From positions 14,501,417 to 14,565,416 of the forward strand of contig JANAVB010002199.1 in NCBI GenBank assembly GCA_029216955.1: a DNA stretch of 64,000 bases. The letters are read 5' to 3'. Under the pieces are notes generated by a model. That model had not been told where the DNA came from and ran no database searches. It saw only the letters and a list, made by a program, of their open reading frames with translations. The position numbers and the translations under genes are program-made. Source of the DNA: Iris pallida. Taxonomy: Eukaryota > Streptophyta > Magnoliopsida > Asparagales > Iridaceae. The stretch's first letter is position 1, and every line of letters starts with the position of its first letter. Positions 1 to 13,034 of the stretch are shown here, piece by piece.

Positions 1-3000
1 ATATACAGTGGAATGACAGAACTTAAGTACTTTCAGAATCGAGTCTGGGTGCAGGTTCAGTGGTCTGACTTAGCCAGGCAAGGTAGCTGATTTTATCTTA
101 TTAGGGTCCATTTTTAATATTCATTAGGACTCTAGCTTTACCTATTGTGGCCATGTGCACAATTCAGAGAGTTTAAAATAGGGTTCTGTAGGGAGTAGTA
201 CTGAACATGCCTACTATTCTTGTAAGTTACATATATTTAGTCTGCTTACTGAAACTTCTTATATTATACATGTTAGGCAAAGTTGGAGTATCAGTATCAA
301 AATTTGTTCAGATCCTTCTTGTGAGTATCAGTATAGGTGGTCCCCAATTGGAGTTTATGAGTTGTTTGTTTTGAAAAGCCAAAAAAAATAAAAATAAATT
401 AAAATAGAAATATTTGATACATTTTGGCACAATTTTACTTATTATTGGTTGTTTCTCGTTAGCTTTGAATGAACGAGTATTGAACATGGATGAACCATTC
501 ACCTGCAAAAGATATATTGTTTATTTACTTTGTTTTTTCAGACAGAACACCCACAATATAGAGTTTTGGTTGGTATATTAAGATGGATGCATGATATGAA
601 TTTATAAATATACAACTTAGACAAATGTAATGGTTATAGTGTGCTGTAGCATGTTGATCTACCGGATCTTTGTATTGACACTGCTTTTTCTCATACTTCT
701 ATCATTTACTTTTTTTTTGCGGAGTTTTTCGGGAAAGAGAGCCAGCCCCTATGTTAGTATATTAGTATCGGTGGGGGTCAGTTTGGAACCGCGATAGAAC
801 AAAACCGTCACAATGCGAGGGAATTCTGCAAATAACGTCCACATGGGGGAGGGGTGGATGGGTGGGTGTTGGAAATGCTTAAAGAGAAAGGACTCTGGAG
901 GTTCTTGCAAATTGTTAGTGCTGTAAAAGAGTCAGGTTCAGGTCCACATTATGTAATATCGAAACCCGAAACCTGTGAGATTTCCGATTCAGATTCGAGT
1001 TAAATTATATATTATATACTTTTGTTTCTTGCTCCACACTGATAATCAAGACATTTTTCACGCTTGATACATTCTAATAAAACCTTAAGAGTCTTGAGTA
1101 GAGTACTCAAACTTTACTACATGATCGTAAACTTGGTATTCCTGTTGACTAGTTAAATGGATAGCCTCGTGTTTGTTAAAATTTCTATACATTTTTTCAG
1201 TGTTCTAAATTTTGGCCTAGGCGCTAGGCGGCCTCCGGCCGCACCGGAAACCCCCTAGGCGGCCCTAGGCGCTCCTACGCGACCCTAGTCGGCTCCTAGG
1301 CGGATTTGAAAATTCAAAATTTTCCCAAAAAATTCAAAATTTTCAGATTCAAAATTTCAAATTTTGAAATTTCAAGAAAAATAAAATACATACCTGCTGC
1401 TTTTGCTTGCTGCTGCTGCTTGCTGGTGCTGCTGCTTTTGCTTGCTGCTGGTGCTGCTGCTTTTGCTTGCTGCTGCTTGCTGCTGCTGGTGCTGGTGCTG
1501 CTTGCTGCTTTTTCTTATTCTCTTCTTCTTCTTCCGGAGAGGATAGGAGAGTAGAGAGGAGAGAGGAGTGGAGGAGAGAGGAGAGGATAGGAGAGTAGAG
1601 AGGATAGGAGAGTAGAGAGACGAAGAGGAGTGAGGAGTGGAGAGGAGAGAGGAGTGGATAGGAGAGGAGAGAAAGACAGAGGAGTGGAGAGTGGTGAGTG
1701 GAGAGAGAGCTTAAAAAGAAAATGTTATCATAAAAAAAAGAAGACGGGGGGTGACTCGAACCAGTGACCCCAATCCCAACAAATGAATCCTTAAGACATA
1801 AGCTACTAACCAAGTTGCCAAACTTTTATTGTGTCTTCTATAGCATATACATGATATATATATGGATAAAAAAAAATCAGTTCGGCGCCTAGGCACCCCT
1901 TCGGCGTACCGAACCCGCCTAGCGCAATTTATAACATTGCATTTTTTTCATAATTCAAATGGCGCCTAGAGCTTGTTAAGAGAAAAACAACCCGTCTTAG
2001 ATGGGCAAACCTTGCTGTTGTGACATCATTCATTTAGATGGGCTACCCCATCTAATCTTCAGTGGAAGTTGTGAATGTCTGGATTATTGCATGCTGGTTT
2101 ATGTTCAGTTTAGCAAGCTGCCTTATATTATAGTAGGTGATGGGGTTGAAGGTGAACGCATGTAAAGGAGTAGCGGGAGAGACCTACTTGACTTGCATTA
2201 ACATCCTATTCAGCAATATGAGGTGAGAATGACACATGATTTGGTTACAAATGTTATATATGCTTTATATTAGATTAACTTGGAGAGAAACCACACATGC
2301 AGAACTATAGAGAATAGTTGGAAAATAATAAGGTGTCAAATGATAACAAGAGATAAAAGGAGAGATCTCATAGTTAACTTTTTTGATGTGTTATGTTTAT
2401 CAGTTCTTGGACAACCTCTCTCAATTTCCAGTTTTTGCTATAGTTCTGCATGTTAGATTTCTCTCCAGTTAATCTAATCTAAAGCCTATATAACATCCGT
2501 AACCAAACCGTGTCATTCTCACTTCATTTCGTTGCATTGGATGTTGATGCGAGTCAAGTAGGTCCCTCCCGCTACTCCTTAATATAGGTTTAAATGATAA
2601 CAAGGGATAAAGTAGGGCGAAAATTTCAATGTTAACTGTTTTGATGTGTTACATTTAGCAACTCTTTTATCTTTCTACAGGTGACTTATTGAAGTTATTT
2701 CCTCTTTATTACTTTTATCTACTATTTATTTCTGCCATCTGCTCATGCCAGTCTAACAACGATGTACTTTTTTCCCTTGTAACAGTGGTTCAACCAATTG
2801 CAAACAGGCAGGGTTCTCACTGTGAGAGATCTCCTATCCTGGGTTTCTTTTGTTAATGCGACAGAGGCATCTCTGGGATCAGAATATGCTTTCATACATG
2901 GGGCATTCCTTGTTTTACTCGATGGCTTAAGTTTGGGTATTTTCTTTCTTCTATAATATATGTGCTCTCATGGGATTTTAATGTCGTTTGTTAAATTTGT

Positions 3001-6000
3001 ATTTTGCATAATTCTGTTGGTATTTGCGGTTGTTTCTTCCACTTCACAGTTTAACTGATACTCTTTCTACTAAGTTTTCAAACAATGTGAATTCAACTTG
3101 TTAGAAGTTCTCTCAAGGGACAAAATTCTGAAAGAAAAATTACTTATATAGTATACATATATTGCTGAACCTCAAACTTTTGTTTCTTCTGAGGGAAATA
3201 CATGGTAATCTTGTCTCATGAAAGTACCAGTGTTCTAAAAAACCGATGAGGCACTAGGCTTGTCACGCCCTGATCCCGGCATGATGCTGTACAAGCCTAA
3301 GATGTGCTTGTACAAGGCATGAACTTGCACATTAACAAAATAGACCGATTAATAATGAAGCAACGGAATTTTAATGCATAAAACCAAATAACAACAAGGA
3401 GACATGAACAAAATTCTTTCTTTTATTTGTAATTTGAAACGAGATTACAAAAGATTTTTATTTGCCAACTCATAATGTTAAACTTATCTTACATCTTTTT
3501 AAACTGAAACTATCCATAATATTCCATACATCATATCCATACATCTTGCAAAAGAAAACTTCTAAAAACTTGAACGGAAAGTTTCGAGACGTCGAACGAA
3601 TTACACTTGATTGGACAAGCTTCTAATGCCTCTGAATAACCTCTTGCCTCCCAATACCTGTTGAGACGTGGGTCATCATATTGGGGAATGCACTGTTGAG
3701 CGACGTTAATCCGACTCACCTAAATCTACACATTAATCATGTGAAGCAACAATTATTATTAATTGGCCTTTCTACTTGTTTTAGGCATGGTAGTCAAAGG
3801 CACGTCTCGAACGCGTCTAAGGCGCATCGCAGCAAGGCGCAACAGCTGCGCCTTACACCTTAGTAGGCGAGACGCCTTTCTCCGTACGCACCCAAGGTGC
3901 TCTTAAGACACGCCTTTTAGCAAGACGCAACCAAGAAAATGCGCGACTTATGTTTTTTTTTCTTCCCTTTTTAGAAAAACTTTGAGGCAAGGAGATAGTC
4001 CTTACCTCATATGAGTGAGGGAGAGGTATCCCTTTCCATGGTTGCTAAAGTTGGCTACAGTGGAACTGTTAAAAATGAACTTTACTAAAATGGTGATAGG
4101 AATAATACAATTTTTTGTTAATTCTGTTGACCGCTATTTCTATTGCTGCTCTGCTAGTTCACTGGTTATGTTGTAACATGTTTCTGTTGGTTTTAACGTG
4201 TTATTTGGTTTTATTTCTTATATTACTAATTTATTTATTTATGTATATATTTTTTATTTTTTATTTTTGTGCGCCGCGCGTCTTGCACCTTAGGCAATAT
4301 GGGCCCTTTGTGCCTCGAGTGCGCCTTTGACTACCTTCGTTCTAGGTTTTTTTAACAATTCATAATATGAAACATGAAACAATAGAAATAACACTTATGC
4401 AATGCTTCTTACCCACGATCGACTATCCATCCCTGCAACAAATAAGGATCAGAACAATTTGCACATATATAATTTCTTGTTTGTCTCTACCTCAAACTCT
4501 TAGGCTTGCAATAATAATCTCAAATTTTACGAGACCTAAGTACATGATTGTCCATGGTGACTTCCCATAATTAGAAGTTGGGACATACAAGTCCATTTCT
4601 CTAACAGACACGACACCCTCCTGATCGCGAGGACGTACAAGTCTCATGGTGCTCCTTCTCTCCTAGGCCGACATGATTTCCAGTGTCCCGGAGATCGGTC
4701 GAGAGATTAAACCTTGTGCTTAAGTTGTCCAAGACTAATGCATGATATGCACTTCTGTCAGATAAAAATATTACGATGCATCAGCTATATGGCAAGTAAA
4801 CATTTCTTTCTTTCTGACCATAGAGCCGTAGCTGTGTTCTTCCTTTCTTTCGTAAACTTGCAAACAATATAAGTTTTTTCTTTACACTTCTTTTTTTACA
4901 CCATATGATAAGGAATATTCAATCATTCTTTGTTTAGCAAGTATAACAACAGTTCTATCAATTGTATTCACAGTCTATAATTCTAACATGCAATTTCTCT
5001 CTTTTAACTTATCTTCTTTTATTAAGGTGTCATTGATCGTAAGGACGCAATAATTGGAATAAAAAGAGATCTTTTTGTTAAGACGTGAAGATAAAAGGAG
5101 CTAAGGATCAAAGCCACCAAAATGAAGAGATCCGATAGAAAGATGAACTTATGTAATGATTACGTCTTGCCTATGCGTACACCTGAAATTGCACCAACAA
5201 TTGATCAATATACTTCCTTTTTCTCTCATTTCTCTCTCTCAAGATTCAAAATGAATACGAAAATGGATGAAAGCAAACAATGAAACCATTTATCACGACA
5301 ACGAAAACACATTCGTCAAAACCAAGCAGTAAAAATGTGTCCAACAAAAAATAATGAAAATGATAGGAATAAGCTTTTATATAGAGTTCAATTGCCAACA
5401 CAATTCACTGCATTTTGGGACTCAAAGCCATCAGAAGCCAATTCATGAATTGGAAATGGTCTCAATTTAATATTCCCGTTCAATCGATACCGACAAGGTT
5501 TCTCCAAGATGATTTCCGTTCTGACTGGCTCGGTCTAGCCTCCAGTTACACAACACACCGCCAGTAGCGGGGTACTACAAGGCTCACCCTTGAGCCTCAT
5601 TTTCTACGAGGCAAGGCAGATTCATCTAGACTACCTTGAGGCACGCGCCTCACCTACTTTTTATCGTGTTCTCTTTTTGTAATTAGCTAGTTTTGGGTAT
5701 GTGTTTATATAATAATTCAGCTAAGCGTTCTATTGTAATCAATACGTTTTCTATCTTGACTTTTGATGTTATCAAGTCAATCAAGAACGATCCCGGTTGA
5801 AAATATTGTCACCAATTGGATCCTAAGTATAGAAACACCATCAAATATAAGTCAATCGGTAATCTATCTATTGTAATTAATAGATTTTGTATTGGATAAT
5901 GATAGTGATGATGAAGGATACAAACCTCTTGGTAGTGTTGGTGATGGCGATGATAAATGCATTTAAATAATTTACAGCTTCCTCTCTTGGTAGTGTTGGT

Positions 6001-6528
6001 GATGGCGATGATAAATGCATTTAGATAATTTACAGCTTCCTATTATTCTGAACTTTTGATTAGTTTCTTTTGAGTTTTGATGAGGGTTTAACTGTTAGTT
6101 TTATGTCTATGATTTTATGTACTCTATTTTCTAATAAATTAATGATGTTATGAATTGGTTAGATATAATGAGTTTTTTATTTGAAATTATATTATTTAAA
6201 CTTTCTAGAAGCGTTTGCCTAGCTTCACTGAAGCCCATGTCTACACATCTCGCATCTAGGCTCCATAGGACCTAGCCTCACGTTTTAAAACATTGGAAAG
6301 TACGCGATTTTTTTTCCTGCTAGCAACTTGCTTGACTTGGTTTTACTCTTACATTTTAATGTCCTCCATATATATTCCATATCTTGACGATTTAAGTTTC
6401 ATTAATGACTTTTCTTGTTGGGACTATCCTATTAAGTTACTTTTTACTGTGCAGGCACAGGTATCTCTAAAGCTGATGCCAACAAGTTAAGGGAGAGCGC
6501 ACTTTCTTTTCTTGTCGAAGAACTAAAG
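1..6528 (+). CDS. MDN1: MDN1 exons between AAA4 and AAA5
   Basis: Three coding segments. 2786-2936 begins [19 protein letters not shown] and ends in LLDGLSLG, a conserved stretch of plant midasin just ahead of AAA5. 6455-6528 continues [14 protein letters not shown]. The segment 1-54 is an open frame ending NRVWVQ at a CAG|GT donor whose phase 0 fits the next exon. It is the least certain piece (about 0.6), because it is only 18 codons and is cut by the window edge. The introns 55-2785 and 2937-6454 are mostly transposon sequence. Confidence 0.8.
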
Positions 6529-9500
6529 GTGACTAGATAGTTTCTTTTATGTCTTACTTATAGAGAGTTTATTTTTATTTTTATGAGAGTCATACGTAGT
6601 TTGCGAAGATAGTTTCTTTTATGTCTTACTTATAGATAGTTTTTTTTTTAATTTTTATGAGAGTCATACTTAGTTTGCATTTCGCAATCCCATATTAATT
6701 GGTCTCATTTGCCCTCAGTTCAAGAACGGTTACTAATTAATTGTTTTACACGACCGACTGATTAGTTGCAACTATTTTTATATTCAGCAGTTTATTTGCT
6801 TTACACGCTCAATACATGGCTGCTTACCAAGTAGTTGGATTATGAGGCTGTTTGATTCTTCTTAATCTCCCACCTGATTAATCATATTATGAGGCTTATT
6901 ACACGGATGTTTATTCTCAAATTCATCTGCATTTCACAATACTGTAGGCTTGTCATTAGGATTTGATTCAAACCAAGCTCAAGTGATCTAGGACATGACT
7001 ATAGGCCTCCGAGATGCAATCTATGATAAAGATTAACACATGCATTAAAATTACACTACTTTCGTAGGACAGCAGTTACATACTATCTAAAATTATCACT
7101 AATGATGTTGCCATGAAATTCAAAGCTCAAAAAATTTAAGCTAATGTTATTTAGCTTGTATTTATCAATAATCTGACTTATGATTAAGAAATTATAGAAT
7201 TGAGAAATAACAAAATAGGACCTAAAGTACACAAAAGATATTAATTTCATGAAACATTTATGTTTTAACCAATTAAAATTCAAGATTAAGGAATTGATAT
7301 ATAAATTCATCCACCATAAACTTTTGAAAGAAATAATTTATACCACAGGCTGCCAAGAAATGCAAAGATGTATGCTTCCCAGTTAGTCTTCTTGAGTCCC
7401 ATCATTGCTCGAAATCAAATTCCTTGCAAATAGCATCTTCCTATGGATATTTTTTTGCCTTGAATTGGTAATAGGTCAAAGTAATTAGGGAAATCTTGGA
7501 GCAGTATTCTAATTGGGGGAATTAGATTAGGTGTACAGTTTTGGGAGGAAGATAACGGGAACAGATATTTCATGCGGCCAGGTAGATTGGTATGTAACGG
7601 TTGTTGATGGTGTGAACGTGCGGAAGAAGGAAAATAATAGGGGAAGGCTTTGTATGAACCAAAATAGGGTTTCACGACCAACTTGCATCACACAAGAACC
7701 CAGGGAGAGAACTCTGGCATGACTGGGGTTGGGGGGTGGGGCAGCAGTGTTCTAAAAGTCGGCCTAGGCGCCCGATGCCCGCCTAGGAACCCTCCTATGC
7801 CCCCCTCCGCCCCGACTATGTATGTTTTTGGGTTTTTGGACTTCTTTTTGCTCAGTAGTTCTTTCGGTTTTGTTTTTTGTTTTTTTTGAACCGCGGCCGC
7901 CTAGGCGGGCTAGGTGCCCGCCCGACTAGTGCCTAGTGCCTTTTACAACCTTGGGGGGCAGGGTTCCTAATCATTACTTTCACTATTGCTGTTACAAGGT
8001 AATAGTTCGAAATCAAATAAATCAGGTATCCTATTACAAGTAGAATTATTGTAGAAGTTGGAAACAATGTCTGATGCAGTAGAACTGCTGATTTTAATAG
8101 AGTAATCCTAATGCAATTGTGAGACAACTAATTGATTATTCAATAGTCAAGTCTTAAATAAACTCAGAAAGACTGAAGCTAAATGACTCTAATGCTCTAA
8201 ACACCAAATAACATTCATTCTCATAAATCTGCCTGGTTCCATCACTGAGGTTTTCCTAAGCCTGGATATGCTTAGTCCTGCCATAACATGCTTAGAGGTA
8301 ATTTTAGTACACAAGGGCGAAGTTCAGCAAGAAAATAATTGAAAACCATAAGATGGATGACTGTGGAAAGACAATTTAAGAAATGAGTGTATTCATGGGA
8401 AGTTGGAGCTGGCAGTAATCGAGGATAGATTGAGAGAAATTCGTCTGAGCTGATTTAGGCATGTGCATCGGTGGCCAATTGATGCACCCATTGGGAGTGC
8501 TAGAATATTTGTTAACTTAGCTGCTATAGTAGGTGTACGCTTTAACAAACAGGGATTGGTGCACTAAAAGAGAAGTGTTGCCGATGGCGCATCGAGGCAC
8601 ACACCGCAGTTGCAAGGTGCGACGTGAACCCACTATAATATATCTGAATAAATTAATATTCAAAGGCTTCTTGTTCTACAGCGACAAAAGCACTTTCTCA
8701 TTCTTTAATATGGCTAGGAATTTATAAAGTATAAAGATTGTCAGAAGTGTAGAAATATAGATTGGAAAAAGTGTAGATATATGAGATATAAATTAGCAAA
8801 AAAGGAACACAAGCATAAACTAAATCTAAGGCCTATGATAATTACTAAAAGACTATGTTGCACAAATACGGGCACATATATAAAGATACAAATACAGACA
8901 CAAGATCAACATTAACTCCATACTTCTTTGTGTTAATTATGGATGAAATTACTTGGAATATTCAACATGTAATTGTACCTTTTATGTTGTTTGATTATGA
9001 TATTGTTTTGGTTGATGAGACCAGAGGGGTTAAATTTTAAAATAGAATCATGGAGAGAGTCTGGAATATAAGGGTTTTAAAATTAGTAGGACGGAAGGAT
9101 AGCATATAAGATGCAACTTCAACCAATGGTCCAAGAACACCTTGATGCACAAGAGATACCTAGTAGCCACACATTTTGTTATTTGGAGTTTCATTCATAA
9201 TGATGGAGGAATTGAGAAGGATGCTGTTCATAGCGCTATAATAGGATGGTTGAAATGTGAGAGTGCTTTTGGATCGTTTTGTGATGGATAGGAGTGAAGG
9301 TTAAAGGAAATTCTATAGGATAACTATTGCTTTATGGATCGGTGTGTTTGGCAAGTGAAAAAACATGTTCATAAACGTGCATAGCTGAAATGAGAATCTT
9401 AAGATGGGTTATTGACGGAAAGATGCGAGAATTTTTGTGGTTAGTTGAAGGTGGCACAAATTGAGGATAAAATAAGGGGAAGTCGTCTCAGGTGGGTTGG

Positions 9501-12176
9501 ACATGTGCAACGTAGGCCAATATATGCACCGGTTAAGAGGAACTGAAATATATTAGTCAAAAGAGCTGCTATGACTGGGGGTAGGCTTAAGAATTTTGAT
9601 TGAGTCGGAAATAAAGGATATGGTTTTTGCTAATGTTACAACAGACATGGCATACAACAGAGCTGAATGGAAGAAAAAGATTCAAATTGCTGACCTCAAA
9701 AATTTGGGATAACGACTTTGTTCTTGTTGTAATATGCTAGGATTTTCTAGTATTTTGTTTTTTTGACCACCTCATGATCAACAAGGCCATGAGCTTGGGC
9801 TTCTGTTGCGGACATCAACAATGTTTTGTTTGAGGTGAGTTATTGCCTTTTGTTGGCCTCTATGGTAGAATCAGTCAGGGTGGCCTGAGAGCTGGTGCAT
9901 GGTGGTGAACCCTGTGGCAGATGTCAACATTCTGAATGCTGATTTCAGTCACAAACCTATTTTGGGGGTGGCTTATACTAGAACCACCCGAAAAAATCAT
10001 TAAAATACGATGCACCAATTGCTGTACAATAGGGATTCAATTCACTTTGTATTCTTGTGAAATAATACACAGTAGCATACATAGCTCGACAAATATGTAA
10101 TTAATGACTGGTTATTTTGTATTCTTGCCACAGCCAATATTGCCAGTTTTTATGAAACCTTATGTTAGACCTTCTATTTATGTCATACAATGATCTGTAA
10201 CTTCCTTCGTATCAGGAAGTAGCTGCGTGTTGCACATTATTTTTCGGCCTATCGATACGGATCTGCATAACCCTCATCTGACAGGGGTTTTGTTGGAAGT
10301 TTCTGGAATCCTCTAGAATGTGGTGGAGCCTTATTGAAGACTCATGAACTCTCCATAGCTTTCTAAATGTTCTAGATTCTCCCTTGTGAATATCTAGGAC
10401 CTAGAATAATCCCTTGAAAATTCTATTTCTATAAGCTTAATGTAAGCCCTTTGAGACCCTATAAATAAGGGGGAGGCTCATTTGCTCCTCACCACCAAAA
10501 CTTGTAAGCTTTCTTCAGTATAATAGAACTATAGAAGTCTCTCAAGTTCCACTCTTGCGCCAATATTCTCTCTTTACTAAGCATTCTAGCTAAGTTCGTT
10601 CGGGGAAGGCTTGCACGGGTCTTCGAGTAGGACGCTTGTGCGCCGCGTGGGTCTAAGTGTAGAAAAAAAATACTAAGTTTGTGACTAGAGGTATCAGAAC
10701 GAAGGTCGATCGTCGCCATGTCGACATTTGTGATCGTCAACGAGGAACATCCCATATCACCCAAGGAGAAAGACAAGAACTCCAAGAGGGGCCAAAAGCA
10801 AGGAGCCGACGTTGGAACGAGCTCTTGGCGAGTTGGTGTTCCACATGGAACTCTTGGAAAAGGGTATAACGGACGTCTAGATGCAAATGGAGCAAATCAA
10901 GCGGCTTACGAGGAGTTCGCTCATGGATTGGAGAGTGATGTTGGCAATGCCATAATGCTGTTCTGAGAGCAATTTCGCGAGATGCAGGCTAGGTTCGAGG
11001 AGGAACGCCAGGCTCCTTGCGCAGAGATTGTCCAACTGCACGAAGAACTAAGACAAAGACAACGATTCTCGAGAAAGCTATCGCTAATGGTGGGTTTTTT
11101 TAGAGGGAGGCGACACCAAAGGTGAAGTAACCCGAGCCAAAATCCTTGAACGAGGCTCGAGACGCAAATGAGGTGAATAACTTCATATGGAACATCGAGC
11201 GATACCTTTAGGCTATTCGAATCAGCGATGAGGCTGATAAGGTAAATACTACATCTCTTTATTTTACTGATGATGCTATGCTATGGTGACGCCGTAGGTA
11301 CATCGGAAAAGAGAAGGATTTCTATTCTATCGAGACTTGGGAGGATTTCAAAAAGGAGATCAAGTCTCAATTCTATCCGAAGAATATTGAGTTCATCGCA
11401 AGGAGGAGCCTGCGTCAACTCGAGCACACCGGGTCGATTAAGGACTATGTTGCGGAGTTCACTCATCTCATGCTTGCCATATCCAACATGGGTGAAGAGG
11501 ACCACCTATTCTTCTCCTTGACGGTCAACAATCGTGGGCGATTCTTAGGCTTATATACTAAAATCATGACTTTTGTATTAGCTATATTTGCTTATCTTTT
11601 TTGAATGAGAATCATATGACAACTGTTTGCATATTGTATTTGTTATAATGTTAATGCAAGTGTGTGATATTCTACATTGTCGATAATATGGTGTGTGGTG
11701 ACATGCAGCAGCAGCAAATGCAGCCGAGCATGAGCAGCAGCAAGAAGAGGTGAGTCTTCTTCATCTTCTTCTTCTTTTTCTTCTTCTTCTTAGTCTTCTT
11801 TTTCTTGTTCTTCCTAAGCTTCACGTGGGAGCAGCAACAACAGCAAAAAGGGTCTTTTTTTGAACTGCTGGAAAGAGGAGGAGGTGGGGCCAGGGAGTTA
11901 ACGTGGGAGCATTCCAATTTTTTTTTCTTTTTCTTCTGAAGCTTCACGTGGGCCAAGGACTAAGCAATAGTTCTAAATTCTAGTTGATGGACAGAGCCAC
12001 TAGTTCACAGCTGGAAAGTATGATGACTGATGTTAGCATCTTGTCATTTTTTTATCAATGCCAGAAGATCAGTCTTCTTCAAGTATACCATATGACTTAT
12101 GGGACCCACACTTCCTGTGCATACATTTTCACCTGGAAAACATAAAAAATATACAAGGTAGGAAAAATATACAAAG

Positions 12177-12237
<61 letters not shown>

Positions 12238-12975
12238 TTTGGAAAAAAGGTAAATTTTATTCCAAAAGCAAAGTCATAATCATACAACATACATTCTGAG
12301 TGGGACTCCCACTCAGCACTCATCCATTCTCCATGGCATTTACATCAAACTCAATGTTATGAATAATGCCAACCGGAGGTGTGACTAGTCCCTCAAAGAT
12401 TCGGCGGTTTCGCTCCCGCCAAACATGCCAAACCGAAGCCGCCAGACGAACTCTAGCCGTGCGGAACCAGTCCTGACCTCGACCCCTGCTATCTCGTATC
12501 ACCGGGATGATGTCCCCAATGTATTTACCCGAGGCGCACCCTCCCAATATCCGACTCTGCTCCGACCAAATCTGCTATGCCAAAGTGCACTCGAAAAATA
12601 CATGTCTAATAGACTCAGGCGCTGAGGAACAAAGCACACATATGGGATCCGGCACTGTCACTCCAAATGAACTCAGGCGATCCCTCGTTAAGAGGCGACC
12701 CAGAAGAAGCTTATAAACACACAGCTGCATCTTTCTGGCCAGACCCTTACACCAGACGAACTCATAATCAGCACTCAAAGGAGAAGTGTGCCGGATAAGA
12801 TTGTAACAACTACGGAACTGGAACTCCCCGGAGCCCGAAGATGCTCCAGGCGGCTCCCAAATCCATCGATTCGCAGGCAAAGCCGGATCAATGGCTGTAG
12901 ACATGATGAACCCTCCCAGCTCCTCAGTGTACCGATAAGATTCCGGCCTCCATACTCCATCTCGTAAGATTCGGC

Positions 12976-13034
<59 letters not shown>

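Larger units (their letters stand above)
3228..6295. mobile_element. 3.07 kb hAT-type element with a nested hAT
   Basis: Ends CAGTGTTCTAAAAAACCG and, inverted, CAATGTTTTAAAACGTGAGG, flanked by a perfect 8-bp duplication GAAAGTAC (3220-3227, 6296-6303). CArTG ends with 8-bp duplications are the hAT signature. Subterminal regions contain GAGGC and CTAGGC motifs (3240-3265, 5580-5660, 6205-6285). No transposase-like reading frame was seen, so it looks non-autonomous or very decayed. It ends only about 150 bp before exon 6455-6528. Confidence 0.8.

Noticed and set aside
1306..1813. Overlapping open frames on both strands rich in Leu/Cys/Ala or Gln/Ser
   Set aside because: They are translations of CTG and GA tandem repeats in a hAT element, with no start context or conserved domain.
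1747..1826. tRNA gene on the - strand
   Set aside because: Box-like motifs are present, but the T-stem and acceptor stem do not pair, so it is listed only as a tRNA-like observation.
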